In this document: piece by piece, positions 33,658 to 42,383 of the stretch
How the letters are laid out: every line of letters starts with the position of its first letter
Numbering within the stretch: position 1 is the stretch's first letter
Assembly (NCBI GenBank): GCA_028279515.1
Contig: JANQNQ010000001.1
Location: 496,001 to 560,000 of the forward strand
Direction of reading: 5' to 3'
Source of the DNA: Flavobacteriaceae bacterium
GTDB lineage: Bacteria > Bacteroidota > Bacteroidia > Flavobacteriales > Flavobacteriaceae
Length of the DNA stretch: 64,000 nucleotides
The notes under the pieces: generated by a model
What the model saw: the letters and a program-made list of their open reading frames with translations, nothing else
What the model was told of the DNA's origin: nothing
Databases searched by the model: none
Position numbers and translations under genes: made by a program

Positions 33658-34428
33658 CTAATCAAGAATTGAATCTTCATCAATTCTGAACTCATTGTAA
33701 ACACTTCTATGTCGTTTGCCTTCATGAAGTTCATTTACGATGTTTTCCTTCTTTAAGAAACCTTCTCCATTTTTTCCTAAATACATCTTCGCATTGAACA
33801 TCGAAGACTCATCTAGCGCATACAAAGCAATTTCATAGCAGTCTACAACACCTAATTGATTATGAACTCCAATTTTTGTTTCACCAAGAACACGGACTCT
33901 AAAAGAGCGAAGCTCTTTGTCTGCAATGTAGATGTCTTTGCTAAAATTAAGATTTAAAGAAGTGTACATTAAGTACAATTCGACCGCGGCGAAGCTTGTG
34001 AAAACAAGAGGTTCAGAACTGTTGACTAGGTACTCTTTTCCCTCTTCGTATGTATAATTGACCCTTCTCGGGTCGTCAAATACAACTTTTAGCGAATCAC
34101 CTACTTTTGTCTTAAAGAACTTCGGACCATTGGACCATGTGTAAGAAAGCGAATCATAAAGAACCTGCACTTCATTTTCATGTTTCAACAACATTTTAAT
34201 ACGCTGAAATTCTGCAGGATTCATATGTTGCCTTGCTTTTTCTCGAAACATAACGAGTCGTTCTAAATATAGGGTGTCGCCTTTCTTATTGTATGTCGTT
34301 CGATTGTAGTTTTTCCAATCATATTCATGCCCACCATAATGCCTTCCTGCAAAATGATGCTCAAACTTTTGAGCGTTTGTTGAAATTGCTAGAAACATAC
34401 CTATCAAAAGAAGTAGTAATTTTTTCAT
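33658..34428 (-). CDS. Exported protein of unknown function
   Basis: Protein of 256 residues with a signal peptide (MKKLLLLLIGMFLAISTNAQ), cleavage probably after NAQ. No family recognised. The mature N-terminus is rich in His and Tyr (FEHHFAGRHYGGHEYDW), which could bind metal (weak inference). The rest is mixed alpha/beta and ends FRIDEDSILD. First gene of a probable pair with the gene at 32951. Confidence 0.7.
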   Translation of the reverse strand: MKKLLLLLIGMFLAISTNAQKFEHHFAGRHYGGHEYDWKNYNRTTYNKKGDTLYLERLVMFREKARQHMNPAEFQRIKMLLKHENEVQVLYDSLSYTWSNGPKFFKTKVGDSLKVVFDDPRRVNYTYEEGKEYLVNSSEPLVFTSFAAVELYLMYTSLNLNFSKDIYIADKELRSFRVRVLGETKIGVHNQLGVVDCYEIALYALDESSMFNAKMYLGKNGEGFLKKENIVNELHEGKRHRSVYNEFRIDEDSILD

Positions 34429-34616
34429 TCAATCTTAAGTTTAAGATTTTTGATGAAAATATAAGATCTAAACCTTGAGCCAAAGCTCGAAGTAACAAGT
34501 GGTAAGGACAGAGTAATGCTTGGGCTAATTATCGGGATAACTGAAATTTTCTTGTGTTTCGAAGTCCCTTCTGACAATAATCCTTCCCTTTATTTCATCC
34601 TTCAAACCGCAATGCG

Positions 34617-34624
34617 TACTTTTG
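34617..34624 (+). promoter_or_regulatory. -7 element TACTTTTG upstream of rimO
   Basis: Exact TAnnTTTG match, 10 bp before the ATG at 34635 and 22 bp before the next ATG at 34647. The close spacing makes the second ATG (MRTKSLKKNK) also plausible. Confidence 0.5.
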
Positions 34625-34634
34625 CAGACCTTAA

Positions 34635-35951
34635 ATGCGTATTGGTATGAGAACGAAATCCTTGAAAAAGAATAAGATAAACGTAGTGACCCTTGGCTGT
34701 TCTAAGAATGTATATGATTCTGAAGTGCTTATGGGGCAGTTACGCGCCAACAATAAGGAAGTGGTTCATGAAGAGGAAGGAAATATCGTGGTGATCAATA
34801 CTTGTGGTTTTATCAATAACGCCAAGGAAGAATCGGTCAATACCATATTAGAATACGTCCAAAAAAAGGAAGAAGGCGCGGTAGACAAGGTGTTTGTGAC
34901 AGGATGTTTGAGTGAGCGTTATAAACCAGACTTGCAGGAGGAAATACCTGATGTTGACCAATACTTTGGTACGACCGAACTGCCTGGCTTACTAAAGGCC
35001 TTGGGAGCCGATTATAAACATGAGTTGATTGGAGAGCGCCTAACCACGACCCCAAAGAATTATGCCTATTTAAAGATAGCCGAAGGCTGCGACCGTCCGT
35101 GTTCGTTTTGTGCCATCCCATTGATGCGCGGTAAACATCGTTCGACACCGATCGAAGAATTGGTGGTTGAAGCTGAGAAATTGGCTGCTAACGGAGTTAA
35201 GGAGTTGATCTTAATCGCGCAGGACTTAACATACTACGGACTCGATCTTTACAAAGAAAGAAGATTGGCTGCATTGCTTAAAGAGTTGGTAAAGGTAGAA
35301 GGTATTGAGTGGATTCGATTGCACTATGCATTTCCAACAGGTTTTCCGATGGACGTGCTTGAAGTGATGAAGCAAGAGCCAAAAGTGTGTAACTACATTG
35401 ATATTCCGTTGCAGCACATCGCAGACCCGATTTTAAAATCAATGCGGCGCGGAACAACGAAAGCCAAGACGACAAAGTTGTTAGGAGAATTTAGAACGGC
35501 TGTTCCTGAAATGGCCATCAGAACTACCTTGATCGTCGGATATCCGGGAGAAACCGAAGAAGATTTTCAGACATTGAAAGACTGGGTCACCGAGATGCGT
35601 TTTGAGCGTTTGGGATGCTTTACTTATAGCCATGAAGAGAACACCCATGCCTATAATTTGGAAGACGACGTACCTGAAGAGGTGAAACAACAACGCGCCA
35701 CCGAAATAATGGACGTGCAGTCACAGATCTCTTGGGAACTGAACCAAGAGAAAATAGGGAAGACCTTCAACGTAATCATCGACCGTAAGGAAGGAAATTA
35801 TTTCATCGGCCGAACCGAGTTTGACTCACCAGACGTTGATAACGAGGTACTCATTGATGCTACAAAACACTATGTAAAACAAGGTGATTTTGTAATGGTG
35901 ATGGTAACTGAAGCAGCAGATTTTGATTTGTACGCAGAGCCTGTTGTGTAA
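34635..35951 (+). CDS. rimO: Ribosomal protein uS12 methylthiotransferase RimO
   Basis: Protein of 438 residues. The N-terminal UPF0004 domain has the Cys of GCSKNV (Cys22) and further Cys in NTCGFI and TGCLSERY for the auxiliary Fe-S cluster. The radical-SAM domain has CxxxCxxC at Cys152, Cys156, Cys159 (CDRPCSFC) and RGKHRSTP. The C-terminal TRAM domain begins near residue 375 (GKTFNVIIDRKEGNYFIGRTE). It adds a methylthio group to an Asp of ribosomal protein uS12. The RGKHRS and TRAM features separate it from MiaB. Confidence 0.94.
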   Translation: MRIGMRTKSLKKNKINVVTLGCSKNVYDSEVLMGQLRANNKEVVHEEEGNIVVINTCGFINNAKEESVNTILEYVQKKEEGAVDKVFVTGCLSERYKPDLQEEIPDVDQYFGTTELPGLLKALGADYKHELIGERLTTTPKNYAYLKIAEGCDRPCSFCAIPLMRGKHRSTPIEELVVEAEKLAANGVKELILIAQDLTYYGLDLYKERRLAALLKELVKVEGIEWIRLHYAFPTGFPMDVLEVMKQEPKVCNYIDIPLQHIADPILKSMRRGTTKAKTTKLLGEFRTAVPEMAIRTTLIVGYPGETEEDFQTLKDWVTEMRFERLGCFTYSHEENTHAYNLEDDVPEEVKQQRATEIMDVQSQISWELNQEKIGKTFNVIIDRKEGNYFIGRTEFDSPDVDNEVLIDATKHYVKQGDFVMVMVTEAADFDLYAEPVV

Positions 35952-35958
35952 CAGGAAA

Positions 35959-36720
35959 CTACTCCATCATCGCCACAACCCTAGCGGGTGCAGCGGATGC
36001 TCCGACAATTTTTAATGGAAAAACAGCTACTTTAAATCCGCTATACGGAAGCATATCCAAATTGACCAACTGTTCCATATGACAGTATTCTTTTCGTTGC
36101 CCTACTAAATGGGCTTGCCAAAACAGGTCTGGATCATTGGTCTCCTTGGCCTTCTTGATCAAATGAGGTAACGGAAGATCCCAGCCCCAGGCATCGATTC
36201 CCATGACCTTAACGCCCTTGTCGATAAGCCATTCGGTGGCTTCGGCGCTCATACCTGTTCCGATCTTGTGAAAATCTTTCGTTCCGTTGAATTTGTCACG
36301 CCCCGTCTTGATCAATACGATCATGTCTTTTTCTACGGAAAGTTTTTCCTTCTTAAGGAAACTTTCAACGTCAGCCACAGTGATCTCTTCAAAATCGGGC
36401 TTGTGTTTCATGTCAATGACAAGTCCGTCACCATAGCACCAATCCAAAGGTACTTGGTCAATCGTTTTGGCAGGTTCTCCGTTACAGGTAGGGGAATAGT
36501 GCCATGGAGCGTCAATATGCGTCGTAGAGTGCACACCCATCTTCACAATAGTATCATCGGCCCACCCTACAAAATTCTTCGGAAATAATTTAAACGGAAG
36601 CCCCAAGATCCGAATGAGCCATTTAGCTTTCTTATGTGGTTTGTGCTTGATCTTCACTTTCATGAACCAGGGGTCATCTGCATTGTACTGTATAGGTTTG
36701 GATAAGTCGACGATTTTCAT
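35959..36720 (-). CDS. Cyclase-family metal-dependent hydrolase (kynurenine formamidase-like)
   Basis: The frame is open to 36795, but the ATG at 36720 (MKIVDLSKPIQYN, 253 residues) matches the family start; the extra codons lie in a repeat element. The metal-binding motif HSTTHIDAPWHY (family HxGTHxDxPxHF form) is present, with GLVIDMKHKPD and MGIDAWGWDLP. Such enzymes hydrolyse formyl- or acyl-amides or lactones with a divalent metal; no tryptophan-degradation genes are nearby, so the substrate is open. Confidence 0.88.
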   Translation of the reverse strand: MKIVDLSKPIQYNADDPWFMKVKIKHKPHKKAKWLIRILGLPFKLFPKNFVGWADDTIVKMGVHSTTHIDAPWHYSPTCNGEPAKTIDQVPLDWCYGDGLVIDMKHKPDFEEITVADVESFLKKEKLSVEKDMIVLIKTGRDKFNGTKDFHKIGTGMSAEATEWLIDKGVKVMGIDAWGWDLPLPHLIKKAKETNDPDLFWQAHLVGQRKEYCHMEQLVNLDMLPYSGFKVAVFPLKIVGASAAPARVVAMME

Positions 36721-36775
36721 GGTTGTTGGTTTTAAGGTTGTTTGGTTTGATACGGTTATTTTTTTAGGCATTCCA

Positions 36776-36816
36776 TGAAGTAGAGCAAAGCTCACTTCAG
36801 GACCTGGCTATCGGTG
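36776..36816. repeat. Dispersed hairpin element, copy 2
   Basis: 24-bp core with arms TGAAGT and ACTTCA around AGAGCAAAGCTC, then a CTGGCTATCGGTG tail. Compared with the copy at 28604 it has one inserted A, one base change and a divergent tail. It runs through the last 3 codons of the DinB gene. Confidence 0.6.
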
Positions 36817-37332
36817 TAACACACTTAAGTATTCAATCCAGGGCCCCACTTGCAATTTGTACTGCTTTGCCATGACACGGGAGATTTGATTGATGTGCCC
36901 AAGGTCGTGAATGGTCCATGTAGATAATAGTTGTCGCAAGGTGGCTTTACCTAAAGCGGGATGCACACCTTCTTTGTCTAAGTCAGAAGAAGAGATATTC
37001 ATTGCGTCTAAGGTCTTTAGATTCTGAAACCGGAGCATTTCAAAGGTATCGAGTAGCTCGGTAAGGGATTTTCCTTCGCTATCTTTAAATTGGGCAAAAC
37101 GATCAAAAGGCTCGAAAGTCTTGTTGTCGGTGTCACTTAAAATAATTTGTGCCCTTTGGATCCAATCGGTCTTTTCTCCGTGGATAAGGTGGCCGATAAT
37201 GTCATACGGACTCCAAGTGTCCGGTCCCTCATTTTCGTGCGTCCATGCTTCAGGAAGCCCTTCTAATAGAGTTTTTAGTGTGGCAGGAGTGCGTTCTAAA
37301 ACGGCCATGGCTTGGTTGAGGTCGAATTCCAT
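36808..37332 (-). CDS. DinB-family protein
   Basis: Protein of 174 residues with the DinB four-helix fold. Metal-site His residues are visible in DIIGHLIHGEKTDW and TIHDLGHINQISRV. DinB proteins bind a divalent metal, and some transfer thiols (bacillithiol or mycothiol). The function here is unknown. The stop codon lies in a dispersed repeat, so its last residues may be recent. Confidence 0.85.
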   Translation of the reverse strand: MEFDLNQAMAVLERTPATLKTLLEGLPEAWTHENEGPDTWSPYDIIGHLIHGEKTDWIQRAQIILSDTDNKTFEPFDRFAQFKDSEGKSLTELLDTFEMLRFQNLKTLDAMNISSSDLDKEGVHPALGKATLRQLLSTWTIHDLGHINQISRVMAKQYKLQVGPWIEYLSVLHR

Positions 37333-37455
37333 TGGTAGTGTCTTTTTAGGTTTCTTAAATGTAGTGATTAATCCCCTTCAAATGTTGTTAAAATTTAAAC
37401 TAGGCTTCCATCTAAATCACTTTATTTAATGCCTATTTTTACAAAAAACATTTCA

Positions 37456-38229
37456 ATGCACACGCGAGAAGATCAATTAAAGGCATTTGACCGTCTACTG
37501 ACTATAATGGATGAACTTAGGGAGCAATGCCCTTGGGATAAGAAGCAGACCATGCAAACACTTAGGCATCTCACCATCGAAGAAACGTATGAGTTGGGAG
37601 ATGCCATTTTGGACAATGACCTAGAGGAAGTCAAAAAAGAACTGGGTGATCTGCTGTTGCATATTATCTTCTACGCCAAGATCGGAAGCGAGACCAAGGA
37701 TTTTGATATTGCGGATGTGGCCAATAGTATTTGTGACAAGTTGATCGATCGCCACCCTCATATTTATGGAGATGTGGTCGTCAATGATGAATTGGACGTG
37801 CAACGCAACTGGGAAAATTTAAAACTCAAAGAAGGAAAGAAATCGGTTTTAGAAGGAGTGCCAAAGAGTTTACCAGCGTTGGTCAAGGCAAATCGTATTC
37901 AGGATAAGGTCGCGGGTGTAGGTTTTGATTGGGAAGCGCCAGAGCAAGTTTTTGAAAAACTACAAGAAGAACTGGCAGAGTTTCAAGAAGAAGTGAAAGC
38001 AGGCGATCAGGATAAGATCGAAGCAGAATTTGGCGATGTGCTTTTCTCCATGATCAATTACGCAAGATTTTTAGATGTCAATCCAGAGAACGCTCTAGAA
38101 CGAACCAACAAGAAATTTATCAAGCGATTTCAATATCTCGAGTCAAAAGCAAAAGAAAACAACAAGAGTCTCAAAGACATGACACTGGCAGAGATGGATG
38201 TCTTCTGGGAGGAGGCTAAGAAATTGTGA
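37456..38229 (+). CDS. mazG: Nucleoside triphosphate pyrophosphohydrolase MazG
   Basis: The frame is open from 37429, but the ATG at 37456 (MHTREDQLKAFDRLL, 257 residues) fits the family start. Two MazG-type domains: the first has EETYELGDAI and DLLLHIIFYAKI (EExxE/ExxD metal motifs), the second EELAEFQEEVKAGD and EFGDVLFSMINYARF. It hydrolyses NTPs to NMPs and pyrophosphate, removing damaged nucleotides, and may affect the ppGpp response. It is followed by a heptad-repeat spacer. Confidence 0.93.
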   Translation: MHTREDQLKAFDRLLTIMDELREQCPWDKKQTMQTLRHLTIEETYELGDAILDNDLEEVKKELGDLLLHIIFYAKIGSETKDFDIADVANSICDKLIDRHPHIYGDVVVNDELDVQRNWENLKLKEGKKSVLEGVPKSLPALVKANRIQDKVAGVGFDWEAPEQVFEKLQEELAEFQEEVKAGDQDKIEAEFGDVLFSMINYARFLDVNPENALERTNKKFIKRFQYLESKAKENNKSLKDMTLAEMDVFWEEAKKL

Positions 38230-38522
38230 AGTTAGTTAGATTTGAGTATTGAGTATTGAGTATTGAGTATTGAGTATTGAGATTTTAGTACAAAGTCATA
38301 AGCGAAAAGTTATGAGCGAAGAGCGATTAGGCAATAAATAATATTTTACCTAACACCTGCTTAATAATCTGGAGCTTATAGAACGAAGGACCGAAATTTG
38401 AAATTTATGATTTGAAATTTTACTTTCTCACATCTCAACCCTACGCCATTTCATGGCTTCGGATTGTAAAGACACATCTTATCCTCATACACTGAAGCTT
38501 TACGCGTAGGTGTATCTCACAT
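38230..38522. repeat. Heptad-repeat spacer, region 2
   Basis: The left part of the spacer between mazG and the DUF349 gene is 7-nt periodic: five perfect GAGTATT units (38244-38278), a 14-nt period pair around AAGCGAAAAGTTATGAGCG (about 38297-38330) and GAAATTT/GAAATTT/ATGATTT/GAAATTT (about 38396-38421). The right part (about 38425-38520) has an imperfect stem with GGCTTCGG and a TCTCACATCT run like those of region 1. It resembles the spacer at 29775-30058 in make-up, though the units differ. Confidence 0.7.
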
Positions 38523-40511
38523 CTATAAACTATTAATCAACACCTTCACCTTTTGTAGTTTCGCTTGCCACAAGCCTAACGAATCCTTATGACGATCTAT
38601 GTTCTTGTGTACTTCGGCCACTAATGGATTTCCTTCACTACTATTTGAGAAGAACTGCAAGTTATTTTCAAGCTGATTGATCTCGTGTTTTACCTCGTCA
38701 ATCTTACGCAAAATGAAAGAACGCTCTTTATACAGTCCGCGTTCATCACCGGTCAAGGCATCCAAACGATTTTCGTACTTGATCAGCTCGCTTTCCTGCC
38801 TGTTCATGTCCAATTTACCAAATAAGGCATCCAGCACTTTGTTGAACTTTCCCTCGATATTACGTTTGTTGAAAGGTACGCGTCCAATCGCCTTCCATGC
38901 ACTGATTTTTTCCTTTATAGCAGCGAGATCCGCCTTGGCATCTCCGCTTAACTCAAACGACTTTAATTCATCGAGAAAGGATTTCTTATTTTCGAAGGCT
39001 TCGTGTTCTTCCTTGTTGGCTTCATTACGCTGTGCATGCAATCTGTCAAAGTAATGATTACAGGCTGTTTTGAATTGCTCCCATATCTTATCAGAATATT
39101 TTCTAGGAACATGCCCAATGCTTTTCCAGTCACTTTGGATCTTTTTCATGATGGGAGTGGTCTCTTCCCAGTCCTCACTATCCTTAAGCGACTCAGCCAG
39201 TTTTACAAGTTCTAGTTTCTTACCTAGATTTTCCTGTTGTTCTTTTTTGAGTGACTTGTAGAAGGCATTTTTATTTCGGTTGAATCTACGCACCGCCTCT
39301 TTGAAAGAAGTCCAAGTACTTTCATTTGCCTTTTGCGGCACTTTGCCAGCACTGAAGAAGGCCTCGCGTAAGGCTTCGATTTCTTTGATCTTTTTTTGCC
39401 AAGCGCTATGCGAATTCACAATGTCATCGGCTACGGTCTCAATGTCAGTGATGATCTTTTGTTTAATCACTAGATTTTCTTCGTACGACTTGTCAAGAAC
39501 CTTAAAGTACTCTTGACGTTTATCATGAATCGCTTTGGTTGCATTACTGAATCGCTGCCAAATCTCTTCGCGGTGTTCTTTGGCAACCGGGCCGATCTCT
39601 TCTTTCCATACCTTGTGCAAGGTCTGAAGTTCTCTAAAGGCTTTCGAAACATCTTCCATTTCAGCCAAGGCCTCAGCACGTTCTACGATTTTTTGCTTCT
39701 CTTCTAAGTTGTGCTTGAAGTCAAGATCCCTTAGATCTCTGTTTAGATGCAGAAAATCGTAAAAACGCTCAACATGGTGGTGGTACGTTCTCCACACATT
39801 GTTGTATTGCATTCTAGGAATAGGGCCTGCATTGCGCCAGCTTTCCTGTAATTCCTTAAAATGCTTGTATGTGGTGTTGATGTTCTCTTCAACGTTCAGT
39901 AGTCCTTTGAGTTCTTCAATGATCTCCAGACGCTTTTTAAGATTGTCTTTGAGTGATTGCTCAAGGTCTTTGTAGTATTGTGTTCGCTTTTCTTTGTATT
40001 CGTGGTAAACACCATTGAACCGAGTTTTGACAGGGCTGCTGTAATGAAAGTCTATTTCATTGCCTCCATCTGCTGTAAACTCTTCCTTCTTTTGTTCAAG
40101 GAGTTCATGGTATTTTTGATTGAATTCATTTCTGATACCGTCAACATGATGTTTTATTGCCTGAACCTTTTCATTCTTTACCAATTTGTTGAGCTCGTCA
40201 ACCAAGGCATTCATGTCCATCGAATGATAATCTAGCATAGGAATTTCGTGGCGCTCAGAAGTAGACTCATCTTCAGAATCCTCGGCAACGGATTCTTCCA
40301 TTGTATTTACAGCTTCCTTGTGCTCTTCAGAAGTTTTTTCGCCGGTTTCCTCTTCAACGGTTTCTACAGCTTCGGCTTCGGTCTCTTGTGTCTCGATGGG
40401 CGTTTCTGTGGATGGTGTTTTTTCACTAGAAGTAGGGGTGTCATTGGTGTTTTCTAAAACTTCTTCCTTTCCTTCTGCATCTTGCAGGTTATCATTTTTC
40501 TCTTCTAACAT
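38523..40511 (-). CDS. DUF349 domain protein, acidic N-terminus
   Basis: Protein of 662 residues. The first about 110 are very acidic and Thr/Ser-rich, probably disordered (EETGEKTSEEHKEAVNTMEE). The rest is mostly helical with several DUF349 repeats, each with a motif like W+xxGPVxRxxxxxIWxxF (WRNAGPIPRMQYNNVWRTY; WKEEIGPVAKEHREEIWQRF; WKSIGHVPRKYSDKIWEQF; WKAIGRVPFNKRNIEGKF). The family is widespread in Bacteroidota; its role is not established. Coiled-coil character suggests a scaffold or RNA/protein-binding role (inference). Confidence 0.88.
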   Translation of the reverse strand: MLEEKNDNLQDAEGKEEVLENTNDTPTSSEKTPSTETPIETQETEAEAVETVEEETGEKTSEEHKEAVNTMEESVAEDSEDESTSERHEIPMLDYHSMDMNALVDELNKLVKNEKVQAIKHHVDGIRNEFNQKYHELLEQKKEEFTADGGNEIDFHYSSPVKTRFNGVYHEYKEKRTQYYKDLEQSLKDNLKKRLEIIEELKGLLNVEENINTTYKHFKELQESWRNAGPIPRMQYNNVWRTYHHHVERFYDFLHLNRDLRDLDFKHNLEEKQKIVERAEALAEMEDVSKAFRELQTLHKVWKEEIGPVAKEHREEIWQRFSNATKAIHDKRQEYFKVLDKSYEENLVIKQKIITDIETVADDIVNSHSAWQKKIKEIEALREAFFSAGKVPQKANESTWTSFKEAVRRFNRNKNAFYKSLKKEQQENLGKKLELVKLAESLKDSEDWEETTPIMKKIQSDWKSIGHVPRKYSDKIWEQFKTACNHYFDRLHAQRNEANKEEHEAFENKKSFLDELKSFELSGDAKADLAAIKEKISAWKAIGRVPFNKRNIEGKFNKVLDALFGKLDMNRQESELIKYENRLDALTGDERGLYKERSFILRKIDEVKHEINQLENNLQFFSNSSEGNPLVAEVHKNIDRHKDSLGLWQAKLQKVKVLINSL

Positions 40512-40630
40512 CTTAAAAATGTTTACGGTTCATCAATGCTTTCTGCCTCGAAGATACTAACAAGAGTTAAAAACTCAAAGTTTTTAGAAGAGAGATACCG
40601 CCAGAAATCTGTTATAAAGAATGGTTCTGT

Positions 40631-41389
40631 TTACGAATTCCAAATTTTCCATGCCTTTTCAGCTTGAAGCTCTAGCATACGAAGTCCGTTGCAAGTAGAA
40701 GCTCCATTTACTCTTCCTTTAGAGAGAAAAGTGGTTTCAGATGGATTGTAAATGAGATCGTACAGCAGGTGATTTTTTCCGATGAACTCATATGGAATAT
40801 CTGGGCAACGTTCAATATCTGGGAAAGTGCCTAGGGGAGTACAATTGATGATCAACGTGTGGGTCGATAGCAAGTATTGATCGAGTTGCTTGTAGATCAA
40901 ACCATTTTCTCGCGGGGAGCGTGAGACAAACTTATAGCTGATCTGTAGTTCTTCGAGAACAAAGGCCACGGCCTTCGAAGCACCGCCAGTACCCAAGATC
41001 AAAGCATGCGTATGACTTGGTTTCAAGTGTTTCTTTAGCGATTTTTTGAAACCATAGCAATCGGTGTTATACCCCTTCAACCGCCCTTTTTTGGTACGTT
41101 TAATGGTGTTGACTGCTCCGATTTTTTTTGCCTTTTTACTCAAGCGGTCTAAATGCGGAATAATAGCCTCTTTGTAAGGAATGGTTACGTTGAATCCAAT
41201 AATGTCCGATTGGTTGGTAAGTGAAAGAAAGTCTGCGATATTCGGAATATCAAAGTTTTCATATGAATGGTCATGCAAGCCAAGCTTTTCAAACTTCTCG
41301 GCGAAATATCCTTGAGAGAATGAGTATGATATGTCCCGCCCTATAAGGCCGAAACGGTGTTTACTTGACCTTTCTTGTTCGTTTTCCAT
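40631..41389 (-). CDS. aroE: Shikimate dehydrogenase
   Basis: Protein of 252 residues, shorter than the E. coli enzyme but typical for flavobacteria. Start region RFGLIGRDISYSFS binds shikimate; catalytic Lys73 in NVTIPYKEAI; NADP site LILGTGGASKAVAF; NCTPLGTFPD; and the final GLRMLELQAEKAW. It reduces 3-dehydroshikimate in aromatic amino acid synthesis. The start overlaps the end of the upstream DUF368 gene by 29 bp, so translation is probably coupled. Confidence 0.93.
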   Translation of the reverse strand: MENEQERSSKHRFGLIGRDISYSFSQGYFAEKFEKLGLHDHSYENFDIPNIADFLSLTNQSDIIGFNVTIPYKEAIIPHLDRLSKKAKKIGAVNTIKRTKKGRLKGYNTDCYGFKKSLKKHLKPSHTHALILGTGGASKAVAFVLEELQISYKFVSRSPRENGLIYKQLDQYLLSTHTLIINCTPLGTFPDIERCPDIPYEFIGKNHLLYDLIYNPSETTFLSKGRVNGASTCNGLRMLELQAEKAWKIWNS

Positions 41390-42383
41390 ACCAGTCTAAG
41401 GCTAATACAATTAGTACTCCGATCATCACAAATATAAGGGCTACCCATGTCTCCCTAATCGAAAGATCCGGAAAAAAACGCTGATAATTTTCAATGATAC
41501 GCTCGCCCGAAGAGTCGAGCAAAAAAGCGCCTGTATCATCCGTTTTGTACATGGTACGCTTCCATGGCCAGACGACCCCCAGAGATCCGGCAATAAAGCC
41601 CATGATGGTCGCAGTGGCGATGTTCTTATAATGCTTCAGCACGAAATTAAGCAGATGAGACAGCGTTACAAGCCCCACCGCAGAACCCGCTGTGAAAACT
41701 CCGAGTATTGATAGCATTTTCAGTCGAGGTTCATTACTGGTAAAGCTGAAGTCTCCGCGAAACATTTCGGCAAAGGTATCATACAAAGCATTGACAGAGT
41801 CTACAAGTAGCAGCACATAGTTTCCGAGTAAAATCAAAATGAAAGACCCAGACAAACCGGGAAGTGTCATGCCCGAAACGCTAATAATTCCGCAGAAAAA
41901 AATAAAAATGAGATTATCGTTTTCTTTCGCCGGACTCAATAGACTTATCGAGATTCCGACAACCGTCCCCAGGATTAGAGAACAGACTGTTTTATAGTTC
42001 CAGCTTTTGAAATCCTTCCCGATGTAGTAGATGGATCCGATAATCATTCCGAAGAAAGCAGCCCAAACATAGAGTTCGTGTTTTTCGATAAAGTAATCCA
42101 ATAGTTTGGAAACGCTAAAATAACTAATAAGCATTCCTAGGATAAGTAACCCTAAAAATCGTCCATGGATATATTGAAAGAAACTTTTGAATCGCCCATT
42201 GAACAGCAATTTAAAGGCCTTTCCGTTGATCTTTTGAAGGGCGTATATAAATTCCTCGTAAAACCCTGCAACAAACGCGACGATTCCGCCTGAAACCCCT
42301 GGTACCTTATTGGCGGCACCCATGGCAAGTCCTTTGATAATCAGGAATACTTTATCCTGTAGGGTTCGTGCGGCGTTGTACAT
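41361..42383 (-). CDS. DUF368 membrane protein, copy A (PopT-like)
   Basis: Protein of 340 residues with about 8-9 membrane helices. DUF368 hallmarks: AANKVPGVSGGIVAFVAGFYEEFI at the N-terminus and SGMTLPGLSGSFILILLGNY in the middle, both G-x-SG motifs of the internal duplication. Members of this family (PopT) were described as undecaprenyl-phosphate transporters in bacterial envelope biogenesis; that is from memory, unchecked. Starts at the base after the stop of copy B (TAGATG). Confidence 0.85.
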   Translation of the reverse strand: MYNAARTLQDKVFLIIKGLAMGAANKVPGVSGGIVAFVAGFYEEFIYALQKINGKAFKLLFNGRFKSFFQYIHGRFLGLLILGMLISYFSVSKLLDYFIEKHELYVWAAFFGMIIGSIYYIGKDFKSWNYKTVCSLILGTVVGISISLLSPAKENDNLIFIFFCGIISVSGMTLPGLSGSFILILLGNYVLLLVDSVNALYDTFAEMFRGDFSFTSNEPRLKMLSILGVFTAGSAVGLVTLSHLLNFVLKHYKNIATATIMGFIAGSLGVVWPWKRTMYKTDDTGAFLLDSSGERIIENYQRFFPDLSIRETWVALIFVMIGVLIVLALDWYGKRTRKVK

